NCBI RefSeq assembly: GCF_036370855.1
Contig: NC_088101.1
Span: 5,897,501-5,961,500 of the forward strand
Direction of reading: 5' to 3'
DNA: 64,000 nucleotides
DNA from: Dromaius novaehollandiae
Lineage: Eukaryota > Chordata > Aves > Casuariiformes > Dromaiidae
The number at the start of each line of letters is the position of its first letter. Positions within the stretch are counted from its first letter, which is position 1. Shown piece by piece: positions 23,701 through 37,144 of this stretch. A program made the position numbers and the translations under genes. The notes under the pieces were generated by a model. It was not told where the DNA came from. It searched no databases and saw nothing but the letters and a program-made list of their open reading frames with translations.

Positions 23701-26700
23701 CTCCGCCAGCTAATTTCTTTGGACCGTAACCTCCTCACAGTTGTTGCTGCCCACTGCACTCACACTGCCCCTAGCCCAGGATCAGAAACAGCAGCCCAAG
23801 GCATCTCCTCTGGGCTACAGTCGGACAGCATCACCTGTCTCAAACCCTCAGTGCAAGCTCATCTCTCATCCACAGAGCTTCATAGCATCCTTTAAGAGAA
23901 AATGGTGTTGACAGGAGCTGGCCTTTTTAAGAGAATGTGTTTTTCTTCCAGGAGTGCTAATCTCAAAGGCTAAAGGAAGCACTCACTGTTGGGTCCCATT
24001 CTCCATTTCATGTGTCTGAGGATAACAGTGCTGGCATTTCAAAAATGCCTCAGAGAGCAGAATTTATTGTGTTTTCTGAGTCTAGTACTCCCTGAGAAAG
24101 TTTTTTATAAATGTAGTCTAAAAAATGATCCAGCCTTATTCATTCCTGAAATTTCACAGATTGTTTCCAATATGTTTTTCCATAAAGTCAGAGTATCTTC
24201 TAAATTTTGCTGACATTCTTTTATAAGACCTTAATATTGCAAACCAGCTCTAACAGGTTAGGCAGATGGCATCTTGTCATTTACTTTTTAATCTACACTC
24301 ACGTCAAATAAATTTGCAGTCACGTCTGTTCCTCTTGGCCTGGTCTTTATCGATAGTTTTTTGAGTCCTGCAAGGTACAGCAATATCATTTTGTCCCCCA
24401 ATTTTCATGAGGCCTGAAGTAATTTTCAAGTCACATGCTCGTGTTATTTCATCAAGAGCACAATAAGCAGGAAGCTTTTAAAATTGCAGATTGCAGCTCA
24501 TAGTCGAGACTTACATTGTCATGTAAAAAGAGAAAAATCATTTCAACCGAGCGTACAGCAAATGCCATATCAGAATACTTAGCAGAAGTTGTGCTGTGTT
24601 ACAGTGTGTAAGGATTCATGCGTGAACATGAAAATAATCTGTAAAAAGGGCTTGAAATAATTCCTAGGCTTCCACTTGTCCTTTCATCCGCCTGCCAGGA
24701 AGGATGTCCTGAGGTCCTAGGGCCCGGTTTCTCTGGGCATCCAAACCCCAAGCTGTCCTGATGGGTACATGGAGGGCACCAGCTTTTGTAGCACAGCTCT
24801 GGGCCCTTTTCTTTATCTTCCAGACATGAGTTAATTGCAGGTCAGTTCCTGCACCACTAATTCTGGACGTGGGGCAAAAAAAGGACATACCTTTCTGAGA
24901 GACATGCTTTCCTCCAGTCCTCTTCAGGCTTTGGGGATGTTCCTCCTTCCTATAGGTCCAGGGCTTCGCTGTCTTTTCTGGGTTCTCATATAGCCTGTAG
25001 TTACCTTCCGTCCCTCATATTTCCATTGCTCTCTGTTCTCAAGAAACAGCTGAGTAAAACTGCACTTATCCCCATAAAGAATTATGGTCTCATTTTCATG
25101 TTACTGCTGGATGCAGTTTGTCCACAAGACAGCAGAAGCACAGAGCTAGTGTTTCAGATTCAGAACAGCGGTGCCGCCTCCATTCATATCTTGGGAGGTG
25201 TTTTTGTTTTTGGAAATGCTCAGGTTTCAGTTCTTCAGAAGATGACAATCTAGCCCCTTGCTCTGCTAGCCGGAAGATCTAGCCGGTGGCCAGGGGCTAC
25301 CATAGAAATAAATTCTGCAGCATTATGTAAAAATCTTAGTAGTAAAATTATAGATTGTTGCCGTAAAAATACACAGAAGCAACCATTTACAGTTTCTGTG
25401 TATCAAATGAAACTCAGTGTGCAGTGAGCAGACGTATTTCTGTGTGTGATGCATCCACAGTGGTTCCTTTTTTTCCTTCCAGATTTGTGAGTACCACCAA
25501 GATTTTCATAGCAATGATCAGAACAGATATTTGCAGCAGAACTGAACTGCCTCTGAGGACAGTCTGTTTGGTGAGGTGCCAGTAAACTCCAGGAAGAGTT
25601 TGAAAACTGCCGGCGCTCAGCTGCTGCCAATTTTAGAACAGCTTTTCCCAGGCACGGGCTGCAGTAGGGCTGAGCTGCCAGAGTCCTGGCAAAAGTGTGG
25701 CTTGGGTTCTGTGAAGTTACTTGTGTATGGATAGGGACTCCACTGGAAAAAACTCTGAAGGGCTGTTTGAAGGCATGTATATGGCATTGTCTGCCACAGT
25801 ATTATGCCTGAAATATCCTACCTTCGTAGTCTTTGGTAAATTTGTACTATTAGATTCTTTAAGAGCTCATACCTCCATTAATGAATGCTTACCGTGTGCT
25901 GGATTTGAAACACATTTCAAAGCAGACCGAGGTCGTGTACAGCAGCAAACTGATGAAGAAGTCTTAATTTAGTTCACTGTATTAGTCCGTATCCTGTATC
26001 CTAAAACTTAGTTAAGATACGCTGCTTGCTTTTCTTCTCTCTTCGCCTTTTGCAGTGGGTGCAGGGTTATCCTAGTTCGCTATTTAGACCGGGCACTGCT
26101 TCCAAGCAGTTGCATGCTTCTTGTGTTCATTCTTGATTGCATATGCAATTGCCACAAAACTTCTTCCCTTTGAATTTCTTCCAAACCTTATACTTGCTGT
26201 GATAATCAATATCAACATAATAGACGCAGCAGTGCTCAGCACCCTCGCATGGTTTAATTGTACGTGTTGCGTGGCCCAGATTGCAGGTGATCATTTTGTC
26301 CACCTATCTGGAAAATAGAGACGTACATGGGATGGACAGACAATACACATGACAACACAGCTTAGGATACCCAAACTGCAATGAAAAAGCACTTTCTTTT
26401 CTCAGAGACCTGGTGGCGGGAGGGTTGCTAGGGCTGACTGTCGTGTTCCTCTAAGCTCTGATGCTTTTGCATATTCAGAATGGTAAATACCAGGGGAGGA
26501 ACTAAATGCCCAATCCTAAAACTTTGTTTGACTAAAGCAATTATATGTTTCTGGTTTCTAAGTGCTCACTAGAAAGTGAATTTTCTCACATCCATCTCCC
26601 AAATCATCAAAAATTCTTACCTTTAAGTCCTTTAAAGCCTTAGTGTGTCTCCCGTTGATGTGATCACTCTCCTTCCTCTCTGAGTTATAAAAAGGGAGGC

Positions 26701-27640
26701 AAAACCTTTTGCTGAACCCTTCCCAAATGTTCTTTGAGCTTTACAGTAGTTAGTGGTGAACTGTTACACTTGAAGAAACTGCCTTCGCCTGTCTGCGTGC
26801 AGGCTCAGAGCTTGTCCATAAATTTTACCCTACATTTTTACATGAACCTCTAAATACTGCAGGTAGCTTTTTTTAATTTGAGCATTTAGTTATACCCACT
26901 CCATCCCCAACTGTGTAATGTGCTTTTATTTTTGTTCTCATTCCTGGAGATAATTAATAGCCTTGGTTCCCTCTTTCCCTATGCTTTTGCTAACTGCAGC
27001 AGCCAATAAGTCATGTAGGAAAAAAAGATACATAGTTGGCTGTATTTTTTCCAGGCAGTTGTTTTCCTCTATGTCTCTGTGGTATGCTTCAGCGTTAACT
27101 ATTCCCCTTGCTAAAGGCATCCTGTTCTGCACCAGTCACATGCCTGTGCAGCCATTGCGTGAACGATGGGAGTTTGGGAGATGTTAACTGCAGATTGAGG
27201 CAGGTTCTTGTCATGTTTTTGGTCATGTGGCAGCAAAATGGTGGTTATTCAGCCATACAGTGATTCCAGCTCATCCCCTCTGTGCTCATTCTCATGTTGA
27301 GACAGGTTGCACAAATCAGTTACCGGGGGAAGATTTGATTGTGAACTTACTGTAAGCTGGTTGCTTGCTGGTATCAGTATGCAATGTCTTGCTTGTAGTC
27401 ACTGTATAACAGCTTCCCCAGGGAGGAATGTGATTGCATCTGCTGAACTTAGACTCCTGCTTCTCACCACAGCTGGCCATTGTGGCTGGATTCTTTGTTA
27501 TGTGCAACCTCAATTTTGTTTCATTTTTGTTTCCTTGAATGCAGAAATAGGCTGTAGCCTGCAAGTGCATATCTTAAGCTATACATTGCCAGGATTTCAT
27601 CCTTCCCAGGACATTTAAATTAGCTGCAGAATAACTGGAG
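14701..27640. other. Intergenic or PURG-intronic DNA, no gene recognised
   Basis: No conserved exon, RNA gene or clear transposon was seen. The longest open frame (minus strand, 19155-19742, 195 codons) is Ser/Leu-rich with no recognisable domain and is probably chance. An AT dinucleotide-rich microsatellite lies at 18032-18100. A GC-rich patch occurs at about 18360-18730. Confidence 0.6.
18032..18100. repeat. AT-rich microsatellite
   Basis: Interrupted (TA)n with short ATGT and ACAC variants. Confidence 0.85.
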
Positions 27641-30600
27641 TCGCCTTTCTGTGTGTGTAACTGCAAGTCACTTCCATGTCAGTTTGGGCATCAACCCAAG
27701 GGAGTGGTGTGAGATAGTAAATCCAGGTATGTGGGATGAGCATGTTGGGGGTGTCAGGAAGGGCTGTCACATCCCTATGCCCCCCCCCCGATTATGTTGC
27801 CACTCTGCCTGAGCCTCAGTGTGGCACTGCGAGGACTCTACCGTGGAGGAGGCAAGTGCCCCAACCTGTTCAAGCTCCTGTTGCAGCAGTGAGTGGCAAT
27901 CCTGGGAGCCACCAGGACAAAGGACGATCAGGGACTGTCCATGGGACCCAGGTTGAGGTGGCAGCAAAGGGAAGGTGCTCCAGCTGCCCTCCAAATATGT
28001 TAGAGGTGAGAATGGGCTGGAGGAGGAGCTGGCCTGTACCTTCACAAGAGATTCCCCCTCATCCACAGCTTTTTGGGGGCACCTCTGCCAACACCCCTGC
28101 TGCTGTTGACCAGGACAAAAAGCAGGAGGCAAGTGATCCTGAAATCCAGCATTACGTCAACCTGGTGAACTAAGAGCAGCCACAAAGACCCAGGAGGCCC
28201 TGAGTCACAGAAACCTGAGCTAGGCAAGGGATTGCTTCCCACATGTATTGTATATCACAATATCACTACACAGGGAAGACAAAAACAACTCTCTTCTGGG
28301 TACTGCAAGAGCCCAACTGTTTTAACCTTCCTTGGCTGTCTTGTGGGATTTTCACTCTTGCCTGGTACTCAAGAAAAGCATCTGCTCCAGAAAGCATACA
28401 GACTTTTATGTCCTTCGGAGTTGAATGTGCCAACATGCAGTCAGCTGTAAGCTTACTGCATCCCTTGTGCTCTCTAACGTTTGCTGCTTACACCAGCACA
28501 GCCATCCTTCAGCTCTATCTTAGCTTTGAACTAAGAAGCGATAGGTTTCTCCTAGCTATCTTGTAGAAAGAGGAGATGCTGGAGTAATCCAACAAACATA
28601 TTCATGGATGTTGTCAGGTTTTAGCTGTGCAAGGATTGTGGGACCTGTTGGTCAAGGCATGTTACAGATATTTGTTTGAAAAACAGCCTAAAACTGCCCT
28701 GCTGTCCTGTTTGTTTTGCAGTGTGTTTTTTGTGCTGGTAGGTGGATATCCCAAAGAAAACCCACAATCCTGAATGGAAGTGCCCACCTAGTGCTCTTGG
28801 CAGCAGCAGAAGCAAACCACAGTTTAATCTGTTGCTTTTCTGAACAAACTTCCTATCTACTCTTAGGAGACAGCCTCTAAAGTAGCAATAACCTCCAGAA
28901 GTGTGCTTATTCCTTTTTAGATGATCCACAGTCTCAAGGTCTCAACAGCAGGTGCAGTTCCTGAAAATTTACTGTTTCCAACTGACCCAAGAATGGGAAA
29001 GGACTGCAATTCCACGCCTGGTGAAGAAATGGTCGTTTTTGCTGGCTCATCTCTAAAGGAGCAACAGGAGCTCAGGTTCAAAAGATGAGATGTCCAAAGT
29101 ATTTCTACAAGCCCCCGAAAAGGGACAGAAAGTTAGAGGAACGGGCTCTTGAAACACAAGCAAGAGGTAAGAGTGAAGGCTGAACCACAGCTTGGACTTC
29201 ACAGGCCCTTCTGGAGAGCATGACGGTTCTCTGAGGGAGGACTGGGCTGCCGCCCATGTTGTCTGTCTCTAAACTTCCTTCTGAGAGATGCTCCTAAACG
29301 CTCTGCAACAGAGATATGCTGTCTTTTTACCCCTTCTGTACTGCAGGATCAGAAAGAGAAAAGCCTGAACTGAGAGATCCCCTTAACTTCCTCACCATCC
29401 TAAGGATCTTGACAATGTGAAGTACAGAGAACACAGTTGATCCCCCTCCATATTGCTACTTTACACTCAATGTTCACATATTACAGTGACACATAAAGCA
29501 TTAATTTGTCTGTGCGCTGCTCTTTGCTTTTAGGCTCTCATGAATTTTAACTTCGCATAGTGAAGCAGTTAGTATTTTTTTAATTACTCACAAGCGGTGC
29601 ATTTCCCTTTTAAAATACAGGAAAATCACAGAAAAATACTCACTAAATTGCCCATGCTTGTTTTCAAAACCTATGAGGTGCACTGGAATAACACCCGGGG
29701 CAAGTTTGCCACTGCAGCCTTTGAGCATTGAAGTGAGTACAGTAAATGCAGTGAAAGCCTTGCTCACACATGGGGCTCTTTGTCCAAGCTGAGACCCTGC
29801 TGCCCTTGAGCTGTCGCAGTATGCCCTACAGCTGTCCTCTCTGGTTGTTCGAGACCTGTGCCATCCTCCTCTTTGCCACACTGGGGAAGCCGAAGGTGCT
29901 GTGCAAAAGAGGACAAGCAAGGGGGTAAGAACTGAATATTTTTCACCTGCCCCAGCCCAAATGCCAGGCTTCTCTAGTCTTTCAGTCTTCCAGGAGCACG
30001 TTTAGCTGTCATTCTTGCAAATACTCAGGGCTCAGTAGAGGAGATCTTTTCTCCTGTCCATCTCACCAATGAAAGTCTTGGCAAACTGAGCAGTCCAGGT
30101 GAGCTACATGACAGAACACCATGGGGCAAAATAATACCAGTTTCAGAAAATGTGACTCCCAGGGAAGTTTGGGCTTGAGGTAGCAGGAGCACATGGTTTT
30201 CTAAATTCATTCCCAGAGGGGCTTCACTTCAACATTCCACCAAAGGTTTCCCAGCTTTCTAGCCAAGCAGCTCATTTTCTAAAACAAGGCAAATCATCAG
30301 TTTTGTGCTAGCAATGCTTGGAGTTACCTTTTACCAGTGAAGGAGTCCTCTTCTTCTCATTTGAGTTTTGTATAAATGCAGAAACTACTGTGAAATAAGA
30401 GTTGTAATATAAAGAAAGGGGAGATCAGAACATAGTGATCCTCTGGATATAGTTTGATGCAATTTTGAGCTGCTTGTAGAAGATTGGCTGAAAGGTAAAT
30501 TGATTAGGGCAAAAAAAATTGTGCTGTTAAACTATGTTAGTGATTCTTCAGTATATGGTTTGGAATAGCTTTTTCATGACCTCAGACATCTAGGAAGATG

Positions 30601-33600
30601 CATGTATTTTTGGTGTCAGAACAAAGGTGCGACTAGCCAGCAGCTCTTGTATTTGCAAAGCCAGCATCCTGCCATAAATCGCGTCTCAGTCCATTAACTG
30701 CAGACCCCCCAAGCTAGTGGTGGCCTCTCTGATTTTTCCCTTCTTGTGTCTGTGTGGCACTGTGGGTACATGTGATAAATGCCGTGGCAGGTATGTGTTG
30801 GAGGGCTGTCCTTCGGGAGCCTTTGGCTCTTGGTGTAATACTTGATCGCCAGCTGTTGTAAAGGATGCTGCGGCATTTTGTGCAGCAGAAAAACTGATTC
30901 TTCATTCCTGGTTGGATTTCCAGTTAGGAGATTGTTTTCTGCCAAGCTAAACTCCCCCTGCATTTTCAGCTGTATGTTGCTCCCTTTCCATTCCAGCAGA
31001 GTGTTATGCTTGACAGCTGCTGTGTTTGATCCCAGAAGCTGTGGTTGGTAGCAAGCAAAGTGATCTCCATATAACCTCTATCTTACTCATGAATGTGCAT
31101 TATGAAGCTTAACTGATGGTAGTAAAATGTTTTGCCTTCAACGTGCCGTCCCTGTGGTCCAATGTTCCCGTTTTCAGGAACCATTATTACAGAAGTGCAG
31201 TGTATTAGAATTATTCTGCTGCCCTCTAGTTTCTCAGGAATGTTGGGTGCAGGCATCAACATCTAGCAATGCATGTGAATATCCTGGTAGGACTAGGTAG
31301 CACTGAGCAGGCATAAAGTGGTATTTTATTCTTTTGGCCTCAGAAAATTGCCAGTGCTCCAAACTGCGTTGTTCTTTGGCAAAGACTGCTATCCTCGTGG
31401 CCAAGACGCAGGCACTGACACAGGTGGACATGCTAAGGTGCTTGATATCTCTCTTGGTTGTAACCCACTCTGGCAGGTTCAAGTCTGACTGGAATAGTCT
31501 CACAGCACAATGTTTTTATGTTTTATAATATTTTTTATAATAATTTTTAAATTTTCAACTCTATACAAAAAAGGTGGGTTTATACCATCCTGCACAATGG
31601 ATATTTTTGTGCAGGAAAAAAAAAAGTTTTGTTCCCTAAACCGAAAGCATGAATTTCCAACTCTCATTTTTGTACTGTGGGTTGTGTTAAACCTACAGCT
31701 GATGTTTTTTTGAGTAGCTCACAGTTTCCCATGCATGAAGCTTGTAGAGCACAGTTCCCAAGCATGAATATCTACAAAAAATAGATGATTATTTCTTCCT
31801 GGAATTGGTCTTCCACTATAGGATCTGGTTTTCTGTTGTGAAAATTTGCATATAATTAGAAATGGTCATGTGTTTGCATTATGCCTATGATACTGTGCAA
31901 TCTTGGATTGCTTTTGACTCTGTGGTACGCTGTGTCTGCGAATCCCTTTATTCACCCCTGAAAGTCTGCACTTAATTGTAGCATACAGATACCTGCAGGC
32001 CTTGATGCAGCAAAAGCCTCTGCACCCAAAAATAAAATGTTGCTTCTAATAAACTTTCAAATTAGTCTTGTTTTTGGAGACTGGAGAAGTTGCCAAGATT
32101 ATTCACCTGAAAATCTGGTGCACTGGCTAAACCACGATTTCACTCATTTCTTAAAAACCAGCTCTGAGCAAAGCTCGAGCTGAAGGTAAGACCATGAGCT
32201 AACACACTCTCCTGTAAGAAAGGAACATTGAATAAAAAGACCTGGGAAATGAGCAGTTTTGGTATTGCAGATTCTCAGTACGTACCCTGTTTGGGTTTGG
32301 TCTCAATTTTGAGGTCAGTGTTACCAGCAATGTTCTCCAAGTGTCTACAGATATAAGAAGTTATGACATGGTAGTATATGATCACACAGTCTTGCAAGAT
32401 CTACATATTGTATTTGATAACAACAGTGATGGAAAATGCTGCCTTGCCCAAAGAGAGGCATAACAATTGCTTTTCATACTGGAAGACTCCAGCATCATTT
32501 ACCTTAAAGCAATACTGTGAAAATGTGGACACTTTTCCCCTAGAGAATTTTGGGTGGGAGAGAGGGATGGATGTAGAGCAGGCCGGCTTTTATTTTCAAT
32601 CGCTGCTGCCTTAAGCTGCTCAGAGGGTTGAAATTAAAAATGTAGAGCTACGAATGTGAACTTGCTGCTTTAAAGAGAGGGGCTTCTTCACTGCAGGGGC
32701 CAGGCAGCATCTTGGGCTCCCTTCCTCTGCCTTCCGGGGCCTTTCCCAGCCGTTGCTTTCCGCTTCTGCACCTGCAAAGCCAGGTCTGCATCTCAGCTCT
32801 TGGCTGTGTGGCCTGGCTCTTTGCTTGTTTAAATACAGGTCATTGGATATAAGTGACCTATTTTGTAGGTCGCTTATTGCCCTTTGTAATCTTTTACCCA
32901 TGGTATTTGCGTTGTCTGGTTCTGGAAAACCCTCTTCCTAGTGTCTGTTCTTTAATTAGGTATGTGAAAACATTGACAGCTTTAACTGAAATGTACCGCT
33001 ACAAACGCAAGGCACCTTTCAAATCGTTGTGCTTAACCTCAAAGTGATTTACAAAATGTGCAAAGTGCTGCCAAACACAAACAGTGGACTCTGACGGTAA
33101 ACTCCAGCAAGCGAATACTTTTGTTTTTAAAGGAGCTTTCTCCTTAAAAAGATTCTCATTGGGATCACATGCCCCAGATGTTGGGCAGCCAGATGTTTCC
33201 TTGGCAATCACTCGGGGTGGTTGATCACAAGGTGTGTTGTGTTGTGAGGGCCTGGGATGTCATTCGGAATATTCAGTGACCGTTTTCTTGGTGCCCAGTA
33301 AAACATTTTGAGGACTGAAAGTCCAGCTCCCCACCCACCCACACACCCTTTTTGGGTTTTTTGTCCCTTTATTTGAAGAAAAACGTCTCATTGCTGAACT
33401 GGGATGAGCTCCCAAAATCAGGGGATGAAAGGCTGTAAAAATCTAAAGCACATCATAACTGCTCATCTCCCTCAAGGTAACCCTGGCTAGGGCTTCTGTC
33501 AGACTCAGCTGGTTCAGGGGTGCGGTTGGTTATGTTACGATTCACTCGTGCAGCTTCACTGGCCCGAAGGATGGTGCAGGACCTAGCAGAGACGCTGGCC

Positions 33601-36600
33601 CCGCTCTGAGCAAGACGAGAGACTCCCAGAAGCCCCTTCTCACTTAAAGCCTTTTGTGATTCTTACATGCCCATGTAAAGGATGAGCAACACAACATTTA
33701 TGCTCAGCTTTCTTGCTTCTTCCATGGCTTCCTCTCTTCTCTGGCTTTGTTTTCCCAACTTTGCAGGTTCTTGATGTTTCTGTGCCCTGATACTCCAGCT
33801 GCCCACTCCTGATCTCCCTGAACTGAACCACCTGGTCCTGCAGCGCCTGCCTGAGATGGCTTTCAGGTCAGCGTGATCGTTTGCAGGGACCAAAAAAGCA
33901 GACATCAGCAACTGGAAGAGACCATGTGGCCGTACCAAGTGCAGCTCACGTGTTCTTTTTTTAAATAAAGGCGTATCTGACATCTGGAGGCGGAAATCCA
34001 CATTTTTCAGCCTTCTTTCAGAACGCAGCAGCGATAGACAGTGTCTGAGCACAGACGGATATACCAAGAGTCCTTTTGGTGGCTGGTGCTCAGCTTTGTC
34101 TTCATGTAGCTTCATGCCTTACCATATGTAGCTTGTTATTCATTCTCTCATAGCTGGGTAGTACCCAGTGCTAGACATGTTAAGGCGATACCTGCTAATC
34201 CAAAGTCCTTCTTTGGCATGTTTGCCTTTATAGAAATGAAGATCCGACATTAGAACCATCATGTTCAGTAGACTCTTTTCATCGTCTTGTTAGTGTATGA
34301 AATGTCCTTTTGCTCATAGGGTGGTTAAGAAAAAGAAAACAGCTTAATGCATAGTCAGAAAGCTTAAAAAAACAACAAAAACCCACAAATAAGTAAGTAA
34401 ATAGGCTAAGTGTAAGATAGCGTGTAAAAGGAGGCAGTCGGCAGCACGACTCCTCCCTAAACTACATGAACAAGCAGCAGTGCAGCTTGCCATGACGCTG
34501 GGCAGGCTCACCAGGCTTGCTTTTGCTAGACTGGGAGTATCACAGTAGCAAAGACTTGTAACTGTCCTGAGAGACATTTGTTTTTCTCATAGGCCACGTC
34601 CCTTTACTTTCCCAACTGGTTTGTGTTAATGGCATTAATGGAACTGTCCTTTAGTGTAGCCGAAACGGTGTCGAGGTGTTTGCTTGTCCGTGTCCCTGAG
34701 CTGAGCAGCAGTGGCGTGCACCGCTCTGCAGTGGTGTGATTTGAAGCCCTTTTGGTGTGGCATGTGCAGTCGTGGTGCTGTATGTTTTTGATTTCGTCCC
34801 TACCTACCATACACGATCTCCCCACATTTTGGACGCTGAACCAACCCAACTTTAAAACTAGCACTTTAAGTACTAGTAGTCACTTTGCTCCTGACTATAT
34901 TGAGCACTGCACTTTTGTAAGTACTATTAGCACTGAGTTTGGAACCATTTGTTTCTCCCAGTCTGTGCAGCCTCTGATGCGCGGCATTAATGATGTAGGG
35001 GCTGTCAGAAGATCATTTTGAGGTGTATGTGACCACTGTCTGGTGCCTAATTTCCATTACATATGCGTTAGCGATTTTATGAATTAGGGGAATAAACCTA
35101 TCAGAACTCATTTTAAATAACAGAACAAACGTCTGAATCACTGATGTCTGAGCAGACATGGTTGTTCGGAACTTGGAGGTCACCCAGAGAACTGAGAGCA
35201 TGGTTTTTAAAACACCAAAGATACAGGAGGAGTTGCACAGGGGGTCGGGAGGGTGCAAGATTGTATATTTTACACTTCGAATTGCACAGACCACAGGATG
35301 TGACAAAGCTCGAGCGAGAAGCACGTGGCAGGTACTCTCGATTTTGGCATGAGAACTCGGCCTTCATTATCAGGATGGGTCAATAAGAAGCAAAGTTAAA
35401 ACCACTCTTTGATGCTGGTGTCGGTAAAGACTGCGCTCAAGCCATTGCAATAAAAGCCATCACTGTGCCTGTACTGAAAGTGCTGTTGAGATGGTGTGTG
35501 GGCTTAAACTACAACAGGTGGTTTTAAACAAAATACTTGCAGATGATTTAGAAGACGGAGCATAATGACTGTTGGGTTTGCTGTTGAATCGCAAAAGCCG
35601 TGGTAGGAGTTCATCAGGTTTTGCATTAGGAAGCAATTTTGGCATGCATTGCTGTTCTTGTTAAATCTGTGCAACAACAAGGTATGGATGCTTTGCAGCC
35701 TGAGCTCCCTCACCAGCAAGAAACTGATGGGATAGAGTTTGTCCCAAACAGCAGATGTAGCTGTGATCCTCGGGGGTTCGAAATTGGGCGATGATCTGTC
35801 ATGTAGACTATCCCAGGTTTGGTATCCCAAACTGTAAATTTGCAAACCACTGATGGTGTTTTGCTTCTTTCCAAACCCTGATGGGTTTTGTGTAGCATTG
35901 GAGTTGTTGCGAGGGTGCTGCATGTCCTTTCCATGAGGAGATCCACATTTCAGACTCCTCTTCATCCTGGTTTACTATAGTCTATTGAAGCCTTTTCTGG
36001 CAATACCCCTTGATGGCTGTTTCTGCCTTGATGTGATGGATAAGGGCCGCTGTTTGTAGCAGTCAGTTGCAGGATCAGTGTGAACTGAGAAAAGCAAATT
36101 GGATCTTGGCCTTCACTGTTAGCAAGTGGATGTGGTGGAAATAACCTTTAGAGAGAAAAGTAGGAATATTGTTTTTGCTTCTTTCAGCAGATGAACAATT
36201 TTTTCCTGACCAACTCCAGTTTGGGGAGATGTTTTTGCTTGGGTTCAGTTTAAGCTTTTTTCTTCAATGGACCTTTATAGGTTTGGATATTCAGTCAGAA
36301 GTGGAAGTGATTAAAAAAAACCAAACCCTGAGCAGCCTGAAGTGTTAAGCTCATATATTCTATATCATTTGATTTTTAAAGTGATAATGCAAAATAGAAT
36401 CCAGATTTTTTTTTTTTTTTTACAGCCAAATTAACTCTGCAAATACAGCTTTAAAGAAATATTATCTGGCAACATTGCTACATCTTAGCCCTCAAATTAT
36501 AGCGGACGCAGGGACAGCCTTTCCAGAAAGTAACTTTGTGACTTAGAGCTTAGATCCTGCTCACTTTTGCTAAGATGTAGGCTTATACTTTTGAAAATTC

Positions 36601-36691
36601 AGCCCGTGCTGTAACCCCACAGTGAGCTAAACGGTCTCGTTTAGTCTTTGGAAATGAAGCTTGTGAGGAAGGGGAAGAGACACCAGGTCTT

Positions 36692-36708
36692 CCCCCCCCC
36701 CCCCCCCC
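36692..36708. repeat. C homopolymer, 17 bases
   Basis: Uninterrupted C run; C or G tracts of similar length also occur at 1837, 46215 and 59362. Confidence 0.9.
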
Positions 36709-37106
36709 ATGGGTGTAGTTTTCTGCCCCTTCAAGTTGGCATCTTGTCCTCTGGAAACTAAAAGTAAGTGTTTTCCACTGCACGACACAACATGAGGCCC
36801 AAATGTAACCTAGAGCACAGCATCTCTTTCTTTGGAAGAACCTTTTAAGAGGAAAAAAGTTATTTTAGGGATTTTTAGTTGTTTGGTTTTAAGGTAGTTC
36901 ATGGAAAATGCATTGTAACAGCACACAGACAATGTTTTACTGACCTTTTCTTTTTAGGAGACTTTTTAATTTCCTTCTGTAGTTTAGAGTTCTTTTTGGA
37001 AAGTATTTCAGACACATACAGATGACCTTGAAATGAGTCAAGTTTATCAAAAAAATTGCGCATTGCAGGAAGCTGTCTCAAAACGCACACATACCCATGC
37101 ACCCAT

Positions 37107-37144
37107 CTGTGTGTATGTGTGTGTATACATACATATATATATAT
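37107..37144. repeat. GT/AT microsatellite
   Basis: A (TG)n stretch that turns into (TA)n, followed by a T run. Confidence 0.85.
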
